From: G965207335 sp965207335
GTDB taxonomy: Bacteria; Pseudomonadota; Gammaproteobacteria; PS1; Pseudothioglobaceae
Assembly: GCA_965207335.1 (NCBI GenBank)
Contig: OZ242267.1
Location: 496,001 to 560,000 of the forward strand
Reading direction: 5' to 3'
Length of the DNA stretch: 64,000 bases
Both the position numbers and the translations under genes were made by a program. The notes under the pieces were generated by a model. It worked only from the letters and a program-made list of their open reading frames with translations, was not told where the DNA came from and did not search any database. Every line of letters starts with the position of its first letter. Position 1 is the stretch's first letter. Below are positions 44,128 through 52,756 of the stretch, in pieces.

Positions 44128-45063
44128 TCAAATCATAAAATGCTTATAAGATAAAAATTTATCAGTATTTACTGGCTTAGAATTTTTGACTACTTTTAGG
44201 GTTTTTCCCTTAGTTATAATACCTATTTCGCTAAAATTAAATTTATTGCCTAATTTTTTCATATTTGCTATGTTTTCATAGCTCACGGTCCATAATAATT
44301 GATAATCATCGCCTTTGGTTAATATTTGGTAATTATTGGTTTTAGTTAGGTAATTTTTAACATCTATTGATAAGGGTATTTTAGCAATATCAATCACAGC
44401 ACCAACACTACTACTATCTAAAATATGCCCTAAATCAGCTAATATACCATCTGATATATCAATACATGAGTTGGCAATATTTATTAATTCTAGCCCTAAT
44501 TCTGACTGTGGTTTTGGTTTATTTAAGGCATCAAGTAGTTGCTTTGTTATTGGTTTATTTTGTTTTAGTAATAATAAAGCAAGTCCAGCATCACCTATGG
44601 TATTAGATACAAAAATTTTATCTCCAAGCTTAGCACCACTTCTTAATAATGCTTTCTCAATAGGTAATAAACCTATAATTGTTATGCTAATACTTAAATT
44701 ACCGCAAGTAGTATCGCCACCTATTAAGCTAATATTATGCTCATTTGCTAAACTTTGTAGCGTGTTAGAAAATCCTGTTAGCCAAAGTTCGTCAATTTTA
44801 GGGATAGTAAGTGCCAAACTAAACCATTTTGGCACAGCACCCATAGCAGCTATATCACTTAAATTAACTGCTAATGCCTTATAAGCAATATCGCTGCTAT
44901 CTGCATTTTTAAAAAAATGCACACCTGCTATTAAGGTATCCGTGCTAATTGCTAAGCGTTTACCGTGTGCATTACAAATAGCACTATCATCGCCTATACC
45001 TAAATCAACACCATCACATACAGCCCAAGAAAAATATTTATTTATCAGTGAGAATTCATCCAT
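44128..45063 (-). CDS. thiL: Thiamine-monophosphate kinase
   Basis: Phosphorylates thiamine monophosphate to the active diphosphate. Starting at the ATG at 45063, the N-terminus MDEFSLINKYFSW fits the family pattern (ExxLI..YF). Next come GIGDDSAI, the metal-binding STDTLIAGVHF, LSDIAAMGA and CIDISDGILADLG. The 311-residue length is typical. An in-frame ATG five codons upstream exists but adds nothing conserved. It is convergent with nothing and stands alone upstream of the SQR-like gene. Confidence 0.93.
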   Translation of the reverse strand: MDEFSLINKYFSWAVCDGVDLGIGDDSAICNAHGKRLAISTDTLIAGVHFFKNADSSDIAYKALAVNLSDIAAMGAVPKWFSLALTIPKIDELWLTGFSNTLQSLANEHNISLIGGDTTCGNLSISITIIGLLPIEKALLRSGAKLGDKIFVSNTIGDAGLALLLLKQNKPITKQLLDALNKPKPQSELGLELINIANSCIDISDGILADLGHILDSSSVGAVIDIAKIPLSIDVKNYLTKTNNYQILTKGDDYQLLWTVSYENIANMKKLGNKFNFSEIGIITKGKTLKVVKNSKPVNTDKFLSYKHFMI

Positions 45064-45209
45064 GTTAGTAATTATCAAGGATAATTGTTATAAAGCTATG
45101 CAAAATATAAAATAGCTAAAAATATACAAAAACTACTACATAATATTCTTATGCAATAAATTTTTATTAATTATTAAATATAATAGCTATATTTTATTGC
45201 ATATAACTA

Positions 45210-45314
45210 AGAGCTTTGCATAAATAGGGGTGATTAGCAGAATTCTGATTTTTGCTTAATGTAAGTGAGTGGAAACGCGGTTCTGATGATTATTCATGTT
45301 TATGCAAAGGTCTC
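45210..45314. mobile_element. Miniature inverted-repeat element, short form (copy 6)
   Basis: 105 bp, left end slightly decayed (AGAGCTTTGCATAAAT), right end TTTATGCAAAGGTCTC, flanked by AACTA on both sides (45205-45209 and 45315-45319). It lies between thiL and nfuA; the right duplication contains the nfuA stop codon. Confidence 0.88.
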
Positions 45315-45316
45315 AA

Positions 45317-45895
45317 CTACATATAAGCATTTTCTGTATAGCTATGGTCTGTTGAATCAATTACCCCTTTAACCTCAGGAAAATGGTTTTTTAGTTGTAC
45401 TTCAACTCCATTTTTGAGTGTTGCTGCAACCGAGCTACAACCCTGACAACCACCACTAAAATTTAATACTACTGATTTGTCTTTGGTAATTTCCACTAAT
45501 TCTATAAAACCGCCATGAGATGCTAATTGAGGACTAACTTCTGTGCTGATAAAATAACTTATTCTCTCAACTAATGGGGCATCATTCTTAGGTGGTTCAC
45601 CTTTGGAATTAGGGGCATTAATTGTAAGTTTTTGTTGCTCTTGTTCTACTTTTAATTGTACCGATGCATCTTTTAAAAAAGGAATGTTTGCCTCATCTAT
45701 ATAAACATCAAATCCTTTATAATTAAACTTATTATGGCTAGGTGTTAAATCCTTAGGATAGCAAAAATTAAAACCAACAGTAGCAATAGGCGTACCTGCT
45801 TTTGTTACATCTATTTTTAGTGCTAAGTCTTTGTCATCTTGTTGGCTAAATAAATTAGCTATGTATTGTTCTGCTTCTTCGTCAATTTTAAACAT
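45317..45895 (-). CDS. nfuA: Fe/S biogenesis protein NfuA
   Basis: 192 residues: an N-terminal degenerate A-type (HesB-like) domain (about 1-95) and a C-terminal Nfu domain with the cluster-binding CxxC in NFSGGCQGCSSVAATL. NfuA carries 4Fe-4S clusters to target proteins and protects them under stress. Two-domain architecture and length are those of E. coli NfuA. The ATG is 3 bp after the panC stop. Confidence 0.95.
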   Translation of the reverse strand: MFKIDEEAEQYIANLFSQQDDKDLALKIDVTKAGTPIATVGFNFCYPKDLTPSHNKFNYKGFDVYIDEANIPFLKDASVQLKVEQEQQKLTINAPNSKGEPPKNDAPLVERISYFISTEVSPQLASHGGFIELVEITKDKSVVLNFSGGCQGCSSVAATLKNGVEVQLKNHFPEVKGVIDSTDHSYTENAYM

Positions 45896-45898
45896 AAT

Positions 45899-46729
45899 TT
45901 ACCTTATCTTAATATTATCAATTAATCTTATTTTGTCTAATACTACCACTGATAAAATAACTATATTATCATAGTTATCACATTCTAGCAAACTATTAGC
46001 ATCAACAATAACAAAATATTCAACACTAAAGTATTTTTTTAAGGTATTTATTGCATATTTTTTAACAGCAATTGTATTATTATTAGCTAGTAACATACTT
46101 TTAGCATGTAACAAAGTTTTATAAAAAATAGGAGCAATTTTCCTAGCATCAGCTGTTAAATATTTATTTCTAGTACTACAAGCTAAGCCGTCTTTTTCTC
46201 TTATTGTGTCAATAGCGATAATTTGAGTATTTAATAAAAAATCTAGCACTAATTTTTTAATAATGTGTAATTGCTGATAATCTTTATTAGCAAAAATAGC
46301 AAAATCTGGACTAATTAACCCTAACAATTTCATCATTACCAAACTAATACCGTGAAAAAACATCTTTCTTGTAGCACCGCAATATTTATTAGCAATACTA
46401 GGTGCTAACATTTGAAAACCATCAGCTAATGGATATATGTCCTTAACAGATGGTGTGAAAATTATATCTGGTGAATAATCGGCTAATAATAAGCTATCTT
46501 CTGCTAAATTACGGGGATAAGTAGTTAAATCCTCATTTTTGCCAAATTGTGCTGGATTAATAAAAATACTAACAATAACTACATCTGCTAACTCTTTGGC
46601 TCTTTTAACTAATGCTAAATGTCCAGCGTGTAAACCGCCCATTGTTGGTACTAGGGCTATAGTTTTACCCTGTGTTTTTGTGGTTTTAAGATATTTGTTA
46701 ATATCAATTATAGAGTTTATGGTTTGCAT
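45899..46729 (-). CDS. panC: Pantothenate synthetase
   Basis: ATP-dependent condensation of pantoate and beta-alanine to pantothenate. Signatures are VPTMGGLHAGHLALV (HxGH nucleotide site), FINPAQFGKNEDLTTYPR and DYQQLHIIKKLV. The 276-residue length is normal. panB normally lies directly upstream; here a 0.9-kb abortive-infection-type gene separates them. The intergenic 141 bp hold no visible gene. Confidence 0.95.
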   Translation of the reverse strand: MQTINSIIDINKYLKTTKTQGKTIALVPTMGGLHAGHLALVKRAKELADVVIVSIFINPAQFGKNEDLTTYPRNLAEDSLLLADYSPDIIFTPSVKDIYPLADGFQMLAPSIANKYCGATRKMFFHGISLVMMKLLGLISPDFAIFANKDYQQLHIIKKLVLDFLLNTQIIAIDTIREKDGLACSTRNKYLTADARKIAPIFYKTLLHAKSMLLANNNTIAVKKYAINTLKKYFSVEYFVIVDANSLLECDNYDNIVILSVVVLDKIRLIDNIKIR

Positions 46730-46870
46730 TAAAAAAAATTTATTTAGCTAATTCTAAGTTTAGCCGTGTATTTGCTTTGTAGAATTTTATCATTAAAGAT
46801 TATATGAGGATATTTATTATTAATTCTTTATTACTAGCAATTACTTTAATATCATTGCTGTTTCTTATTT

Positions 46871-47770
46871 TTATAATTGTTCTGTTAATTCTTTATTGCT
46901 GCCAAATACTTTTATATCGTATTGTTTTAATATAACAGCTATAATACCTCCTATTACCTTATCATCAAATAAGCCTTTAACAGATAAATGCTCAAAAAAA
47001 GCATATTTCTCTAATAATTTTTTATATTTTTCGCCACTAAACGGTATAACACCCATTGCGTTATAAAAAAGCAGTGCTAACTCATCTGATGATAATTGAG
47101 CTCTTATGATATTGGCATACCTTTTTTTTATTCTTTTATTTAATTCTTGTTCATCAACATATTTTAAAATTTGATATAAATTTATACAATAATATTTAAA
47201 ACTATTGTTATACTCATCATTAAATTCTTTAAATTTGTGTTTAAATTCGTTTAGATAATCTAAATCTTCACATGGGATTTGTAATGTACTATTTACATTT
47301 ATAACAACTGAATCTAAGCTTGTCTTTAATAAACTAATAGCTTTTTTCCCAGTGTGATTCTTAAAACCATCACTAATTATTAAATTATTAACATTAGTAT
47401 TAAACATATTTAACATTTGAAAAAATTTATTATCAAAACTTTGACTCACCATTTCTTTTTGTTGCTTGTCTAAATGTTTTGCCTGTTCTCCTAAATGCTT
47501 TTCCTGTGCATTTAATTCTTTTCTAGTTGCTTTTAATTCTTCTATTTGTAAAAAAATAGAAGTAATAACACCAGCAAAAGCCAAACCAGTAAACAAACTA
47601 GTAATAATATTAAAACTATCGCCTGATAAGCCAAGTTCAGACAACTTTATAGTTTTATAATCAACAAACCCTAAAATAACAAAAGCAAGCAAAAGCCACA
47701 TAGTAATAACAGTAGAAAATATTAACAAAATAAGAAATGTTTTATGCTTTTTGAAAAATCCTGGTTTCAT
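46871..47770 (-). CDS. Putative phage abortive infection protein (PutAbiC-like)
   Basis: 299 residues. Two transmembrane helices (about 12-34 and 50-70) are followed by a coiled coil rich in Lys/Glu/Gln (ELKATRKELNAQEKHLGEQA), then SFDNKFFQMLNMFNTNVNNL, the hallmark of the PutAbiC family (Pfam PF16872). The rest is helical. Homologues are linked to abortive phage defence; mechanism unknown. It is inserted between panC and panB on the same strand, an unusual place that suggests acquisition. Confidence 0.8.
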   Translation of the reverse strand: MKPGFFKKHKTFLILLIFSTVITMWLLLAFVILGFVDYKTIKLSELGLSGDSFNIITSLFTGLAFAGVITSIFLQIEELKATRKELNAQEKHLGEQAKHLDKQQKEMVSQSFDNKFFQMLNMFNTNVNNLIISDGFKNHTGKKAISLLKTSLDSVVINVNSTLQIPCEDLDYLNEFKHKFKEFNDEYNNSFKYYCINLYQILKYVDEQELNKRIKKRYANIIRAQLSSDELALLFYNAMGVIPFSGEKYKKLLEKYAFFEHLSVKGLFDDKVIGGIIAVILKQYDIKVFGSNKELTEQL

Positions 47771-47805
47771 TATATAAATATTATGTAATAAAAAATATAG
47801 CCGTA

Positions 47806-48582
47806 CTAATAACTATGCTCTTTTGTAGGAAAACTTTTATTTTTAACTGCTGTATTAAATACCTTGACAGCCCCTGCAATACTGTTTGTTTCTTGCAAAA
47901 AATTCTTAGCAAATTTAGGAATTTTACCCATTCCTAAAACATCTGTTAATACTAACACTTGTCCATCGCAATCAATACCTGCACCTATGCCTATTGTTGG
48001 TATGGTTAGTAAATTAGTTATTTTTTTGGCAAGTGTAGCTGGTACACATTCTAAAACCAACATTTTAACACCTAATTGTTGTAAGAGTTTAGCATTACTG
48101 ATAATTTTATCAGCTTCATATTGTGTTTGTCCTTGTACTTTGTAATCACTGGCTTTTTTAATAGATTGTGGTAATAATCCTAAATGTCCGCAAACAGCAA
48201 TATTATCGGCAATTAAAGCCTTAATAATACTCTCTTTTTCTTTACCGCCTTCTAATTTAACCATTTTTGCTCCGTGCTGATAAAATTTATGAGCATTTTC
48301 TAGCGCTAAACTGATATTTTCATAACTTTTATAAGGCATATCTGCTATTAAGAGAGAGTTTTTTACTTGTTTTGCTACTATTTTAGTGTGATATAACATA
48401 TCCGTCATACTAACAGACAAGGTGTTATTGCCACCTTGTACCACCATACCTAAGGAATCGCCAACTAAAATAATGTCTATACCAGAATTATCAATTATAT
48501 TAGCACATAAAGCATCATAAGCTGTAAGTGCTGTTATTTTAGTTTTAGTTTTTCTTTGTTGTAATTCTGCTATGGTAATCAT
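47806..48582 (-). CDS. panB: 3-methyl-2-oxobutanoate hydroxymethyltransferase
   Basis: First step of pantothenate synthesis, adding a hydroxymethyl group from methylene-THF to ketoisovalerate. The TIM barrel has LTAYDALCANI, LVGDSLGMVVQGG, MVKLEGGKE and GIGAGIDCDGQVLVLTD. Length 258 is typical. It is transcribed in the direction of the Abi-like gene and panC, so all may share one message. Confidence 0.95.
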   Translation of the reverse strand: MITIAELQQRKTKTKITALTAYDALCANIIDNSGIDIILVGDSLGMVVQGGNNTLSVSMTDMLYHTKIVAKQVKNSLLIADMPYKSYENISLALENAHKFYQHGAKMVKLEGGKEKESIIKALIADNIAVCGHLGLLPQSIKKASDYKVQGQTQYEADKIISNAKLLQQLGVKMLVLECVPATLAKKITNLLTIPTIGIGAGIDCDGQVLVLTDVLGMGKIPKFAKNFLQETNSIAGAVKVFNTAVKNKSFPTKEHSY

Positions 48583-48622
48583 TTTAAGAAAATTTGCCTA
48601 ACATACAGCAGTATTTTACAAT

Positions 48623-48786
48623 GAGACCTTTGCATAAATGGGGATGATTAACATAATTCTGATTTTTGCTTAATTGATGATATTCTATCAAGCATGCCCT
48701 AGTTGTTCTAAAGCTGGTTTGATAAAAAATATCAAGTGAGTGGAAAGCGGGGTTCTGATGATTATTCATGTTTATGCAAAGGTCTC
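48623..48786. mobile_element. Miniature inverted-repeat element, long form (copy 7)
   Basis: 164 bp with ends GAGACCTTTGCATAAA and TTTATGCAAAGGTCTC, flanked by ACAAT on both sides (48618-48622 and 48787-48791). It contributes two bases of the trmD stop codon and lies between trmD and panB. It is one of the best-preserved copies. Confidence 0.94.
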
Positions 48787-49453
48787 ACAATAAATCAGGG
48801 CGTTTTTTCTTGGTGTTTAATAGTGCTTGTTGCTTATTGTATTCTATAATTTTTTTATCATCACCATTTAATAAAACACTAGGGACTTTATTATTATCAA
48901 TAATCTTAGGGCGAGTATAAAGTGGGGCTTCTAATAAGCCATTGCTAAAACTATCATTTTTTGATTCTTCATTGCCCAAAGTGCCTATTAATTGTCTGCT
49001 TATAACATCTATTATTGTCATAGCTGGAATTTCGCCACCACTTAAAACAAAATCCCCAATAGACAACTCTAAGTCAATATCATACTTAATAATTCTCTCA
49101 TCAATACCTTGATACCTGCCACATAATAAAGTTATGTTGTTATAATTACTTAATTTTTTGACTAATTTATAATTTAATTTTTTGCCTTGTGGAGATAAAT
49201 ATATAACCTTAGTATCTGCTCTTTGCTTTTTAATTGCTGTTATACATTTACGAATTGGTGCTACTTGCATAACCATACCAGCACTGCCACCATAAGGTTT
49301 ATCATCAATGTTACGGTATTTATTATCGCTAAAATCTCTTAGTTGCCATAACTTTAATGATAATATATTGTTATTAATTGCCCTAGCAACTATGCCCTCT
49401 TTGGTAATAGTTTGAAACATATCAGGGAATATAGTAATTACATCAAAATACAT
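48785..49453 (-). CDS. trmD: tRNA (guanine-N1)-methyltransferase
   Basis: Methylates G37 of tRNAs and prevents frameshifting. The trefoil-knot SPOUT protein has FDVITIFPDMFQTI, KPYGGSAGMVMQ, LLCGRYQGIDERI and GDFVLSGGEIPAMTIIDV. At 222 residues it is shorter than the usual 240-255, ending RPDLL, and the stop codon is completed by the adjacent element. The usual rpsP-rimM-trmD-rplS context is missing. It overlaps dapE by 11 bp. Confidence 0.94.
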   Translation of the reverse strand: MYFDVITIFPDMFQTITKEGIVARAINNNILSLKLWQLRDFSDNKYRNIDDKPYGGSAGMVMQVAPIRKCITAIKKQRADTKVIYLSPQGKKLNYKLVKKLSNYNNITLLCGRYQGIDERIIKYDIDLELSIGDFVLSGGEIPAMTIIDVISRQLIGTLGNEESKNDSFSNGLLEAPLYTRPKIIDNNKVPSVLLNGDDKKIIEYNKQQALLNTKKKRPDLL

Positions 49454-50570
49454 TAGTTAAAATATCTTTATAAATACAACTAAGTTTGTATAAGTCATCA
49501 ACGGCTACGCATTCGTCAACTTGATGAATAGTAGAATTTAAAACCCCTAACTCAATTACTTGATTGCAAAATGGAGCAATAAATCTGCCGTCTGAGGTGC
49601 CACCTGTTGTTGATAATTTTGTATTTATAGCCATAATTTTCTTAATAGAATTACTAACTACTTTTGTTAGTTTACCGTCTTTGGTTAAAAATGGATAGCC
49701 AGAATGTCGCCAGATTAGTTGGTATTCTAGTCCAATATCATCTAAGATTTTACTGACAATATTTTGTAATTCGTTATGATTTGTTTCAGTACAATAACGA
49801 AAATTAAATAAAATATCACAGGTAGCAGGAATAACATTGCCAACACCAGTACCAGAGCTTATATTTGAAATTTGAAAACTACTAGCTGGAAAATATTTAT
49901 TACCATTATCCCAAGTTTTATTGCATAGTTTATTTAAAGCATTAATAGCTAAATGTATGGGGTTATTAGCCAAGTGCGGATATGCAATATGCCCTTGTTT
50001 ACCAATAATTTTTAGCTTGCCACTTAATGATCCTCGTCTGCCATTTTTAATGGTATCTCCTAAAATATTACTAGAAGAAGGCTCGCCTATTAAACAATAG
50101 TCAATGTTAATATTTTTACTGTTTAAGTATTGTACTACCTTTTGCGTTCCATCTATTGCATCGCCCTCTTCATCTGAGGTTATTAAAAATCCTATTGAGC
50201 CATTAAATTCTTTGTTATTTAGCAAAAATTCTTCAACTGCAACTACCATAGAGGCGATAGCACCTTTCATATCAGAGGCACCTCTACCATAAAGTAAGCC
50301 ATTATTTTCTATGGCAGAAAAAGGCGAATAATTCCAAGCAAGTTCATCACCAACAGGGACAACATCGGTATGCCCTGCAAATACAAATAATGGCTCTTTT
50401 TTACCGTATCTAGCAAAAAAATTATCCACCTTAGCAAATGGTAGTTTTTCTATATTAAAACCAATAGCTAATAATCGCCTTATTAATAACTCTTGTGTAC
50501 CATTATCGTTAGGAGTAATTGACGGTATTTTAATTAATTCTTTGGCTAGTTTTACAACATTATTTTGCAT
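49443..50570 (-). CDS. dapE: Succinyl-diaminopimelate desuccinylase
   Basis: Zn-dependent M20-family hydrolase of the lysine/peptidoglycan branch. Metal ligands appear in FAGHTDVVPVGDE, YGRGASDMKGA, TSDEEGDAIDGT and the C-terminal histidine region (NSTIHQVDECV). The 375-residue length matches DapE. It overlaps the upstream HTH gene by 11 bp and trmD by 11 bp, so all three are co-transcribed. Together with lysC it covers part of the diaminopimelate route. Confidence 0.95.
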   Translation of the reverse strand: MQNNVVKLAKELIKIPSITPNDNGTQELLIRRLLAIGFNIEKLPFAKVDNFFARYGKKEPLFVFAGHTDVVPVGDELAWNYSPFSAIENNGLLYGRGASDMKGAIASMVVAVEEFLLNNKEFNGSIGFLITSDEEGDAIDGTQKVVQYLNSKNINIDYCLIGEPSSSNILGDTIKNGRRGSLSGKLKIIGKQGHIAYPHLANNPIHLAINALNKLCNKTWDNGNKYFPASSFQISNISSGTGVGNVIPATCDILFNFRYCTETNHNELQNIVSKILDDIGLEYQLIWRHSGYPFLTKDGKLTKVVSNSIKKIMAINTKLSTTGGTSDGRFIAPFCNQVIELGVLNSTIHQVDECVAVDDLYKLSCIYKDILTNVF

Positions 50571-51009
50571 ATATTAATCTTTTATTTTTTAGCCAATTTT
50601 GCAAAACATGTAATTTGTGTTTATCTTCACTATGACAATGTCGCTCTAAATAATTAAGTTTTACTACTAACTCTGTTAATACTTTTTGATATTTTTGGTT
50701 TTTTTCAAACTCTTCTATTAATTGTTGTTGTAATTTTGTTAGTTTTTTGTCAATTAAAATTTGATTTTGCTCTGAGATGGCATTCTTAATAGCTTTTCTT
50801 TTAGTAGCATTTTCTTTGATTGCTTGTGACTTTTTTATTAGTAAATCTTGCTCTACATTATGGGTAAAGTCAGGATATGCTAATTTAATATCCTGCATAG
50901 TCAAGTAGCCTTCGTGAGTGTTAATCTTATTGCCACTAATTTTTTTTTGTAAGTTAGTTCTACTAACGCATAGCATTCTGGCTGCTTGTGAAACACTAAT
51001 TTTAATCAT
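50560..51009 (-). CDS. Helix-turn-helix protein with coiled-coil tail, unknown
   Basis: 149 residues. The first 45 form a likely HTH of the excisionase/Fis-like kind (VSQAARMLCVSRTNLQKKI). The remainder is highly charged and helical (KKSQAIKENATKRKAIKN and following), probably a coiled coil, ending in a basic stretch. No family recognised. It overlaps dapE by 11 bp. A DNA-binding regulator is plausible but unproven. Confidence 0.6.
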   Translation of the reverse strand: MIKISVSQAARMLCVSRTNLQKKISGNKINTHEGYLTMQDIKLAYPDFTHNVEQDLLIKKSQAIKENATKRKAIKNAISEQNQILIDKKLTKLQQQLIEEFEKNQKYQKVLTELVVKLNYLERHCHSEDKHKLHVLQNWLKNKRLIYAK

Positions 51010-51320
51010 AATTATATAAGGTTACATAAATTGAAACCACTATAATAGACAATAAGTATTAGCCAAAAACCCCTAATATACAAGAACTAGCTATTAATTT
51101 ACAGGCATAAATACTTTTACTAATGCTGTTTGTTTAAAATGCTTATGCTAAAACAGGCTTATTAATTAGTAAAAAAACATACTCTAAACAATAAATTATA
51201 CACTTCATACTTCATCTATACAATAGCCCCATAGAATATATTATACGACTAAATTAATTTTAAAAATACATTATTTCATAAAACATATCTACTATAATAT
51301 AAATAAAACGGAGGATAATT
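51010..51320. promoter_or_regulatory. Divergent intergenic region, 311 bp
   Basis: Separates the minus-strand HTH gene from the plus-strand hydrolase gene and must hold both promoters. I see AT-rich sequence without a convincing operator or RNA structure. A strong Shine-Dalgarno GGAGGA at 51310-51315 fits the start at 51321. Confidence 0.4.
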
Positions 51321-51947
51321 ATGAATAAAGTTATTTTTGGTGGGCTATCAATAACACCTAATAAAGTTATATGTGTTGGATTTAATTATAAAGGACACAT
51401 TGAAGAAATAATTAACAAAAAAGAGATTTCTATGGCGGTTTTTTTAAAACCTAATTCTTCTGTTGTTGATAAATTCTATCATTTTGACGATGGTTATGAG
51501 TATGAGGGTGAGTTGAGTTTTATTTTTTCCAAAAAAAAACCAGTAGGTGTAGCATTTGGGATAGATATTACTAATCGTAAATTACAATACCAGTTAATGA
51601 AAAATTCTCTGCCTTGGACACTGGCTAAATCATTCAATAATTCTGCGGTGTTTAGTCGTTTTGTAAGCTTAGATAATATTAAAATAGAAACTTTACATAT
51701 GGAATTTTATCGCAATAATAAACTTATCCAAAAAGGCGGATATGAGCATATGATTAACAAACCTCATAATATTGTAGAAAAAGTGAGTAAGGATATTGAT
51801 TTTAGTGACGGCGATATACTAATGACTGGCACCCCTAAGGGTACTACTGCCTATCAAATTAATGATGTTTTTGAGGGTAGAATTTATAGTGGCGATGAGT
51901 TAATAATTAAAAGAAAGTGGACGGTAAAACCTGCTCCTAATAGATAA
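51321..51947 (+). CDS. Fumarylacetoacetate hydrolase family protein
   Basis: 208 residues with the FAH/YcgM-type fold: VGFNYKGHIEEI, FLKPNSSVV, the metal-binding acidic pair in YEYEGELSFIF, GIDITNRKLQ, LAKSFNNSAVFS and GDILMTGTPKG. Family members hydrolyse or decarboxylate diketo acids; the substrate here is unknown. A strong GGAGGA ribosome-binding site precedes the ATG. The last 76 codons have been copied five times in the following 740-bp array, where the TPKG motif is mutated to THKG; only this first copy is intact. No evidence links it to the precursor genes except position. Confidence 0.88.
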   Translation: MNKVIFGGLSITPNKVICVGFNYKGHIEEIINKKEISMAVFLKPNSSVVDKFYHFDDGYEYEGELSFIFSKKKPVGVAFGIDITNRKLQYQLMKNSLPWTLAKSFNNSAVFSRFVSLDNIKIETLHMEFYRNNKLIQKGGYEHMINKPHNIVEKVSKDIDFSDGDILMTGTPKGTTAYQINDVFEGRIYSGDELIIKRKWTVKPAPNR

Positions 51948-51972
51948 TTGTTTTTGTATTTAAAAAGACATT

Positions 51973-52001
51973 AAGACTTGCTCTTATAACAAGCAAGTCT
52001 T
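51973..52001. terminator. Bidirectional hairpin between hydrolase and precursor genes
   Basis: AAGACTTGCT and AGCAAGTCTT form a perfect 10-bp stem with a 9-base loop, placed between two converging stop codons. AT-rich flanks on both sides support termination in either direction, although the U-runs are short. The hairpin recurs in all six units at 740-bp spacing. Confidence 0.7.
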
Positions 52002-52016
52002 AAATTTACTAGTTTA

Positions 52017-52319
52017 CTAATTTCCAAAAGTTGCTAGTCCAGGAATTCCTATACCAGCAGTTGCAAAAGCATTCTGTGTTGGTATTCCAACAGTTGCAAT
52101 AGTTCCTACTCCAGGAATTCCAAAAGTTCCAGAAGGACTAACTGCACCTGCTGCCGATACTGATGAAACATCTAAAAGAGTATTTTTTGCAGGTAAAACA
52201 ACATTAATTACATTTTTAGTGCTTTTAACAATCTTATAATTAACTCCTGTTGTTCCTAAAACAGCATTAGGATTAGCTATTAGTTTAGCACGAAACTCTT
52301 TATTTTTTAAATCTATCAT
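52017..52319 (-). CDS. NHLP-leader RiPP-like precursor, copy 1 (Ala59)
   Basis: 100 residues from the ATG at 52319, chosen because AAGGAG lies 7 bases upstream; the in-frame start 24 bp earlier has none. Residues 1-45 (EFRAKLIANPNAVL at 8-21, then VINVVLPAKN) match the nitrile-hydratase-alpha-like leader of proteusin-class RiPP precursors, which recruits maturation enzymes. The tail (about 46-100) has no Cys and is rich in Gly, Ala, Val, Ser/Thr with GIP at 67-69, 78-80 and 91-93. Cleavage after AAG (56-58) is possible, giving a 42-residue core; this is a guess. No maturase is nearby. Confidence 0.82.
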   Translation of the reverse strand: MIDLKNKEFRAKLIANPNAVLGTTGVNYKIVKSTKNVINVVLPAKNTLLDVSSVSAAGAVSPSGTFGIPGVGTIATVGIPTQNAFATAGIGIPGLATFGN

Positions 52320-52341
52320 TTTATTTCTCCTTAACATTATC

Positions 52342-52366
52342 AAAAAAGGCTTATAAAAATATAAGC
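52342..52366 (-). promoter_or_regulatory. Leader hairpin with T-run before the precursor gene
   Basis: On the minus strand GCTTATA-loop-TATAAGC is followed by CTTTTTT, 22 bases upstream of the gene's start codon and just before AAGGAG. It resembles a weak intrinsic terminator in the 5' leader. A possible promoter (TTTACT, 16-base spacer, TATTAT) lies further upstream. It could attenuate expression or stop read-through from the neighbouring unit. It recurs in every unit. Confidence 0.45.
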
Positions 52367-52460
52367 GGCTGGGTACATAATACCAATTAATAATTACAAG
52401 TAAAGTACTTTTATGTAAGCAAATATATAGTTTAACTGTTACACTATTGCTGGGTATATA

Positions 52461-52687
52461 AACTTATCCAAAAAGGCGGATATGAGCATATGATTAACAA
52501 ACCTCATAATATTGTAGAAAAAGTGAGTAAGGATATTGATTTTAGTGACGGCGATATACTAATGACTGGCACCCATAAGGGTACTACTGCCTATCAAATT
52601 AATGATGTTTTTGAGGGTAGAATTTATAGTGGCGATGAGTTAATAATTAAAAGAAAGTGGACGGTAAAACCTGCTCCTAATAGATAA
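52461..52687 (+). pseudogene. Truncated hydrolase 3' fragment, unit 2
   Basis: Copy of the last 76 codons of the 51321-51947 gene starting at AACTTATCC. It lacks a start with ribosome-binding site and carries P-to-H in the TGTPKG motif, so it is not expected to be functional. Confidence 0.88.
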
Positions 52688-52756
52688 TTGTTTTTGTATT
52701 TAAAAAGACATTAAGACTTGCTCTTATAACAAGCAAGTCTTAAATTTACTAGTTTA

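Noticed and set aside
51321..51947. The hydrolase-family protein as a maturation enzyme of the precursor
   Set aside because: Its fold acts on small diketo acids, it is transcribed toward the array, and its truncated copies are explained by the duplication boundary.
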